Part shown: positions 20,206 to 24,340 of the stretch, piece after piece
How the letters are laid out: every line of letters begins with the position of its first letter
Position numbering within the stretch: position 1 is the stretch's first letter
Virus record (IMG/VR): IMGVR_UViG_3300028298_000032
Coordinates: 1-24,340 of that record
Source: a virus
Reading direction: 5' to 3' (one strand)
DNA length: 24,340 bases
The notes under the pieces: model-generated
What the model was told of the DNA's origin: nothing
Database searches by the model: none
The model's input: the letters and a program-made list of their open reading frames with translations, nothing else
Program-made: the position numbers and the translations under genes

Positions 20206-21053
20206 CAGCCTGCCTGATTGTCAAAAATGAAAGCCGTGTTATTGAGCGATGTTTGAAGTCTTTGAAGGGCATCGATGAGATCGTTGTGCTGGACACCGGA
20301 TCAGAAGATTCAACCCCTGAAATATGTGTAAAGAATAAAGCCCGCGTCTATTATGACGTATGGAGGGATGACTTCTCTGAGGCGCGTAACAAGGCACTGG
20401 AATACTGCACAGGGGATTGGATTTTGTCAATCGACGCTGATGAATACCTGACCGAAGGCGCGGTCCAATACATCCGGGATTTCCTAAAGAAAAACAAGAA
20501 GCAAGTTTATTCCTGTTACGTACGTACTAATGGGACGTTGAGTGTGCAGCCTCGATTGTTTCGTCGTGACTTGAAGCGTACTTATTGGAAGGGAGCAGCG
20601 CATAACTACCTGAATCGTTCTGCTGACGGGCACTTGAATCTGGAGATTACTTCGACGAGCGAAGGATGGAGCCACAATAATGACCCGGATCGGGGCGTTC
20701 GCATACTCTCAAACTACCTGAAGAAAGAACCCAACGCATCACGGGAGATGTACTATCTGGGAAAGGAATACGCAGCCCGGTGCCAATATGAACTGGCTGT
20801 ATTTTGGTTATCGGAGGCGTGTGATATTTATCCAAACTTGCAGTCAAAGGCGGACATACATCTCAGTATCGCGAAGTGTTACATCCATCTCAAACGCTTC
20901 CGTAAAGCTATCAACTGTTTGCATGAAGCTATAAAGGTCGATCCTGATCTACGTGAAGCATACAAGCTGTTGCATCTACTGACAAAAAAGAACGTTTACG
21001 AACTTATGGCAAAGCAAGCAAAGAATACCAACGCTGTAGTTATTGATATATAA
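20193..21053 (+). CDS. GT2-type glycosyltransferase with C-terminal TPR region
   Basis: A 286-aa protein. Residues 1-115 match a GT-A family 2 glycosyltransferase: ITACLIVKNESRVIERCLKSL, the nucleotide-binding VVLDTGSEDST (32-41), the ARNKALE helix, and the metal-binding DADE (81-84). The remaining ~110 residues show repeated helix pairs with TPR spacing (MYYLGKEYAARCQYELAVFWLSEACDIYPN, HLSIAKCYIHLKRFRKAINCLHEAIKVDPD). The gene overlaps the tail-completion gene by 13 bases and shares a base with the tail chaperone start (TAATG), so it is part of the tail operon. It probably glycosylates a virion or host protein using a nucleotide sugar; the TPR may hold the acceptor. Confidence 0.85.
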   Translation: MQRITACLIVKNESRVIERCLKSLKGIDEIVVLDTGSEDSTPEICVKNKARVYYDVWRDDFSEARNKALEYCTGDWILSIDADEYLTEGAVQYIRDFLKKNKKQVYSCYVRTNGTLSVQPRLFRRDLKRTYWKGAAHNYLNRSADGHLNLEITSTSEGWSHNNDPDRGVRILSNYLKKEPNASREMYYLGKEYAARCQYELAVFWLSEACDIYPNLQSKADIHLSIAKCYIHLKRFRKAINCLHEAIKVDPDLREAYKLLHLLTKKNVYELMAKQAKNTNAVVIDI

Positions 21054-21469
21054 TGGAAACAATAACTAAAGGCAAACACAAAGTAGTCATCTACGACGAT
21101 CCTGAGTGCCTGCCGGCCGATAACTATTACAAACTGAACAAGTACCTGTTGCTGGAGGGATCGATAGGTTCATCAGTTGAGGACTTCTCGGCAAAGCACC
21201 TGAACGTATTGTACACACTTATCAACAATGATAAGAAAGCCGAAGCGATCACTCAGATCAACAACCTCAGACAGTTGTTTCATATGACCGTTAACGAGAT
21301 CAACGTGGCTCAGTTGGCTTTCGCCTGCCTGGTGCATTCAATTGACGGGGTAAAAGTTGAAGATTACTCCGAGAGCGGCCTGAAAGAAATCTCCCATCAA
21401 ATAGGAGCATTGAGTTTCACTCAAAAGGAATTAAAAAAAAAACAACTGAAGTATCGGCTCACGTCGTAA
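21053..21469 (+). CDS. Tail assembly chaperone, short (0-frame) product
   Basis: A 138-aa mostly helical protein (YNLL-type core KYLLLEGSIGSSVEDFSAKHLNVLYTLINN, AEAITQINNLRQLFHMTVNEINVAQLAFACLVH) just before the tape measure gene. It ends in a run of Lys codons over ten A residues (21433-21442) followed by QLKYRLTS and stop. Position, size and the slippery run identify the G-type chaperone whose C-terminally extended form is made by -1 frameshifting. The start shares a base with the glycosyltransferase stop. Confidence 0.75.
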   Translation: METITKGKHKVVIYDDPECLPADNYYKLNKYLLLEGSIGSSVEDFSAKHLNVLYTLINNDKKAEAITQINNLRQLFHMTVNEINVAQLAFACLVHSIDGVKVEDYSESGLKEISHQIGALSFTQKELKKKQLKYRLTS

Positions 21470-21485
21470 CACAAATTTCGATACT
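21433..21485 (+). promoter_or_regulatory. Programmed -1 frameshift site with downstream stem
   Basis: Ten A residues at 21433-21442 contain the slippery heptamer A-AAA-AAA in the 0 frame. Seven bases later, AGTATCG (21450-21456) can pair with CGATACT (21479-21485) in a 7-bp stem with a 22-base loop. The -1 frame is open from 21361 to 21801 and has no ATG or GTG start in its first 60 codons. Confidence 0.75.
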
Positions 21486-21801
21486 ATTCCCTGAAGTTTA
21501 CAGCAACATTGAAGAGAAGCAATATCAACGATACCTGAAAAAATACTGCTGGTTGATCGCACAAACCGTTATTGATGACATCCCGCGCGATGACGAGATT
21601 AAGAAACTGGAGCGTTACTTTGTTTCTCAGATCAAACCTAAAGAGTTTACGGGATCGGGAAGTGTGGAGTTAAAGATAGAGCGCGACTTCGAGAAGCTGG
21701 TCATCGTGATGGAGAAGCACACCACGCGCAACGTAAAACAAATGACAGTCAAGGAGTTTTATGCTTTGTTGAATCACATAAAAGAGACGAAACCTCAATA
21801 A
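21442..21801 (+). CDS. Tail assembly chaperone C-terminal extension made by -1 frameshift
   Basis: A 119-codon segment read in the -1 frame after slippage at 21437-21442, giving a fusion of about 249 aa with the product of 21053-21469. It contains VVTQISILFPEVYSNIEEKQYQ, YLKKYCWLIAQTVIDDIPRDDE, a strand-helix domain (SVELKIERDFEKLVIVMEKHT) and the helix QMTVKEFYALLNHIKE. Without slippage, only a TTG at 21553 could start it, and nothing resembling a ribosome site precedes it. This is the GT-type product that usually bridges to the tape measure protein and is absent from the virion. Confidence 0.75.
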   Translation, partial: TTEVSAHVVTQISILFPEVYSNIEEKQYQRYLKKYCWLIAQTVIDDIPRDDEIKKLERYFVSQIKPKEFTGSGSVELKIERDFEKLVIVMEKHTTRNVKQMTVKEFYALLNHIKETKPQ

Positions 21802-21832
21802 TTGACAAAAAGCGAGTTTCTTTGTAAATTTG
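21802..21832 (+). promoter_or_regulatory. Late-type promoter for the tape measure gene
   Basis: TTGACAAA at 21802-21809, 15 bases, TAAATTTG at 21825-21832 followed by T. It lies immediately after the stop of the frameshift extension. The predicted start near 21839 leaves a 12-base leader before ATG 21851. The overlapping tandem TTTGTAAA at 21821-21836 may create a second, weaker register. Confidence 0.68.
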
Positions 21833-21850
21833 TAAAACAACCTACATATC

Positions 21851-24340
21851 ATGCCCCCTCTGTTTCATTCAGACATAGCAGCCGTTGAAGAACTTAGAAA
21901 GTTACTTATTGAACTTACTACCACATACGAAAAGCTAATCGCAGAGGCGAAGTCAGGAATGAAAGCGTTGCAGACCGATACGCAGAACACGACGAAGGTC
22001 ACAGCTGAACACGCGACGGTAGTAAAGCAGGAAAAGGATAGATATACCGAACTTGTTGAAGCTCAAAAGAAGATCCTCAAGGCCACAGTTGATAATGAAA
22101 AGGCTGTAAACAAGGCAACCGCCGCACGTAAAAAGCAGGTTGTCGCCATACGTGAAGCCAACACGATAGCACAGCAAGAAGCCCGTACAATCGACGAGAT
22201 GCGTAAAAAGGTATCTGCACTCAATTTGCTTTGGAAGAACTCTGGCATCGGAACGAAACAACAAAAGGAACTTGCTGATCAATTAAAAAAGACCACTGCT
22301 GAACTAAAAAAACAAGAACAGGCCGTTGGTATTCATGGTCGAAACGTAGGTAACTATGCCAGTGCGATAAGTTCAGCCAGGATGAAGATAATCGGGTTTA
22401 CCGCTGCAATAGCTGGTACGATAGCTGTCATTAAAAAATGGGTTAACCTTCATTCGCAGATGTCGGATGCAATGGCTGACGTTCGCAAAACGACAGGACT
22501 AACTCAGGATGAAATTAATGGACTAAATAGCGAGCTAAAGAAATTAAACACAAGGACGGCTCAACTTGCATTGCTTGACCTTGCTTATGTAGCTGGTAAA
22601 TTAGGTGTCAAAGGAACTGAAAATGTTTTGGGGTTTGTAAGGGCGGCGGATCAAATCGGCGTTGCATTAGGCAGGGATTTAGGAAATGTCGAAGAGGCGA
22701 CTAAATCCATTGGAAAATTAGCAGAGCTTTTTAATGTCACCGGGAAGTATAGTCTGGAAGAATCAATGATCCGGGTCGGGTCTGCTATCAACTCACTGGG
22801 ACAGTCATCTACAGCAAGCGAGGCCTATATCGTTGAATTTACGAAACGACTTGGAGGTATTGCAAATCAGGCAGGTATCAGTATTCAGGACGTGCTTGGA
22901 TTTGGGAGTGCGTTAGATCAGCTTGGTCAACAAAGTGAAACATCTGGCACGGCATTATCACAACTTATTGTAAAGTTATTTCAAGACCCTGCAAAGTTTG
23001 CTAAAATAGCCGGACTGGAAGTAAGGGCGTTTGGTCATTTACTACAAACAGATGCTAATGCCGCATTGTTACAATTCATTAGCGCATTGGCAAAAAGCGA
23101 CAGTGGGCTTATTGAAATGGCGGCACAGTTTAAAGATATGGGGTTAGATGGGAGGCGCTCTATTGGGATTATAACATCGCTTGCAACAAATATAAATATT
23201 GTTGAAGATGCCCAGAGATTATCGAATGATGAATTTGAAAAAGGAACATCAATAGCAGATGAGTTTGCAATAAAAAATGAAAACCTTGCGGCAAATATCG
23301 ATAAATTAGGAAAATCGTTCACTAACTTTTTTCAAAGTAGCTGGGTAGAACGTTTCTTGACTGCGGCATCTTCAGGATTAAGTAAATCTATTGACATAAT
23401 TTCTGGAGCTGAATCAGAGGTAGATAAATTACGTAGTAAATTAGACTTCTATCGAGATATGGAGGGTGCAGACTGGGATAAAAGACGCAAAGATATACAA
23501 GATGAGATTGATTTAATTATACGGAGGGAAAAAGCGAATCAGAAATATATCGGTAGGGAAAAGATAACAGCGGAAGACTTTACTATAACAAGGCCCGATG
23601 AATCAAAGAAAAAGATTATTATTATTGAGGATGAAATAACGGATGACAAAAAAGATGAATTAAAGAAACGACAAGCCGCTGCAAAAAAACAAGCCGAAGA
23701 CGAGATAAAATTAGCGAATAAGAGGAATAAAGAGCTGTACGATTTAGCACAAAAAGAACTTGCGGATGAAGTGAAGTTGAAAGAAGACGCCTTTAAATTA
23801 AGCAAGGAACTTGGAATAGCATCATATCAGGAGGTTTATAGTTATGAACTTGAAAAGATAACTGAGAGTGCCGCTTATCGGTTATTAATTGAGGGAAAGA
23901 CGGCAATCGAAGTTGCTCGTATATGGAAAGAAGCATCTAACAAAGCGGCAAAGGCCGCACAAGGGTTTACAGTATCCGGGCTTCCAGCGCAAGCGGCGGA
24001 GTCTGATGGCCAGGGTGACTTCATGGGCACGATGTCGGCAAATATGCAAATAAATCCGGACGATGTATTACAACCGGCAACATGGGAAGAGACGTTTAAT
24101 ACAATTGCGGGTTACGCGCAAACCTTTGGGGGGATCATTACGGATGTCCTTGGCATGATCTCTGAATCGAATCAGAGACAAATGGAACAAGAGATGCAGG
24201 TCGTTGAGGATAGGTACACAAGTGAATCAGCACTATTAGATGAGCAACTCAGAAACAAAACGATTAGCGAGGTTCAGTATAATGCACGAAAAGCAGCACT
24301 GGAGCAGAAGAAACAAGCGGACGAAGCGAAGTTAAAAAAG
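21851..24340 (+). CDS. Tail tape measure protein (3' truncated by window)
   Basis: An open frame of 830 codons from ATG 21851 that runs off the window, so the total length is unknown. The N-terminal ~170 residues are a helical coiled-coil region (YEKLIAEAKSGMKALQTD, RKKQVVAIREANTIAQQEARTIDEM). A hydrophobic segment (IIGFTAAIAGTIAVI, ~178-195) follows, then a TP901-type tape measure domain: DAMADVRKTTGLTQDEI, LGVKGTENVLGFVRAADQIG, EATKSIGKLAELF, EFTKRLGGIANQAGISI. Residues ~600-690 are Lys/Glu-rich coiled coil (KKRQAAAKKQAEDEIKLANK), and a second coiled coil is starting at the window end. It sets tail length and is probably ejected with DNA. Confidence 0.9.
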   Translation, partial: MPPLFHSDIAAVEELRKLLIELTTTYEKLIAEAKSGMKALQTDTQNTTKVTAEHATVVKQEKDRYTELVEAQKKILKATVDNEKAVNKATAARKKQVVAIREANTIAQQEARTIDEMRKKVSALNLLWKNSGIGTKQQKELADQLKKTTAELKKQEQAVGIHGRNVGNYASAISSARMKIIGFTAAIAGTIAVIKKWVNLHSQMSDAMADVRKTTGLTQDEINGLNSELKKLNTRTAQLALLDLAYVAGKLGVKGTENVLGFVRAADQIGVALGRDLGNVEEATKSIGKLAELFNVTGKYSLEESMIRVGSAINSLGQSSTASEAYIVEFTKRLGGIANQAGISIQDVLGFGSALDQLGQQSETSGTALSQLIVKLFQDPAKFAKIAGLEVRAFGHLLQTDANAALLQFISALAKSDSGLIEMAAQFKDMGLDGRRSIGIITSLATNINIVEDAQRLSNDEFEKGTSIADEFAIKNENLAANIDKLGKSFTNFFQSSWVERFLTAASSGLSKSIDIISGAESEVDKLRSKLDFYRDMEGADWDKRRKDIQDEIDLIIRREKANQKYIGREKITAEDFTITRPDESKKKIIIIEDEITDDKKDELKKRQAAAKKQAEDEIKLANKRNKELYDLAQKELADEVKLKEDAFKLSKELGIASYQEVYSYELEKITESAAYRLLIEGKTAIEVARIWKEASNKAAKAAQGFTVSGLPAQAAESDGQGDFMGTMSANMQINPDDVLQPATWEETFNTIAGYAQTFGGIITDVLGMISESNQRQMEQEMQVVEDRYTSESALLDEQLRNKTISEVQYNARKAALEQKKQADEAKLKK

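Overview
This window is part of a tailed double-stranded DNA phage or prophage (Caudoviricetes, siphovirus-like layout) whose host is probably a member of Bacteroidota. The host call rests on sequence features: four upstream regions carry the Bacteroidota-type promoter (TTG at -33, TAnnTTTG at -7), two proteins have signal peptides with Gln right after the predicted cleavage site (VAMA|Q, SMQA|Q), and many starts have A-rich leaders instead of a strong Shine-Dalgarno. Every gene I support is on the + strand, many joined by ATGA or TAATG overlaps. I saw no integrase, repressor, lysis gene, tRNA or CRISPR array, so lifestyle cannot be judged from this window.

Positions 1-4297 form a replication and DNA-modification block. 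It holds the end of a replication-type protein, a putative accessory replication protein, two beta-class DNA methyltransferases, a small HTH protein, an SSB-like acidic-tailed protein, a VRR-NUC nuclease and a protein built around DnaA domain IV. Both methyltransferases end in sequences resembling sliding-clamp-binding motifs, which suggests a set of proteins recruited to the replication fork. Positions 4298-9160 are an accessory region of about fifteen small genes behind promoter 4310-4338. Many have strong AGGAG ribosome sites, several are Cys-rich and one is YopX-like. A third methyltransferase lies there between 10-bp inverted repeats. Positions 9155-10148 hold a GT25-like glycosyltransferase and an exported protein.

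Positions 10160-24340 are the packaging and virion block: small and large terminase, a small membrane protein, a candidate tail-tube or other structural protein under its own promoter, portal, an exported beta-rich protein, scaffold, major capsid protein followed by a terminator, connector and tail-completion candidates, a GT2-TPR glycosyltransferase inside the tail genes, a tail assembly chaperone with a programmed -1 frameshift, and a tape measure protein that runs off the window.

Three promoters in this block (upstream of 10195, 12505 and 21851) share the pattern TTGACAAA-N15-TAnnTTTGT, so they are probably fired together. The observations I rate highest are the frameshift signal, the matched promoter set, the clamp-motif tails, the inverted-repeat methyltransferase cassette and the glycosyltransferase embedded in the tail operon.
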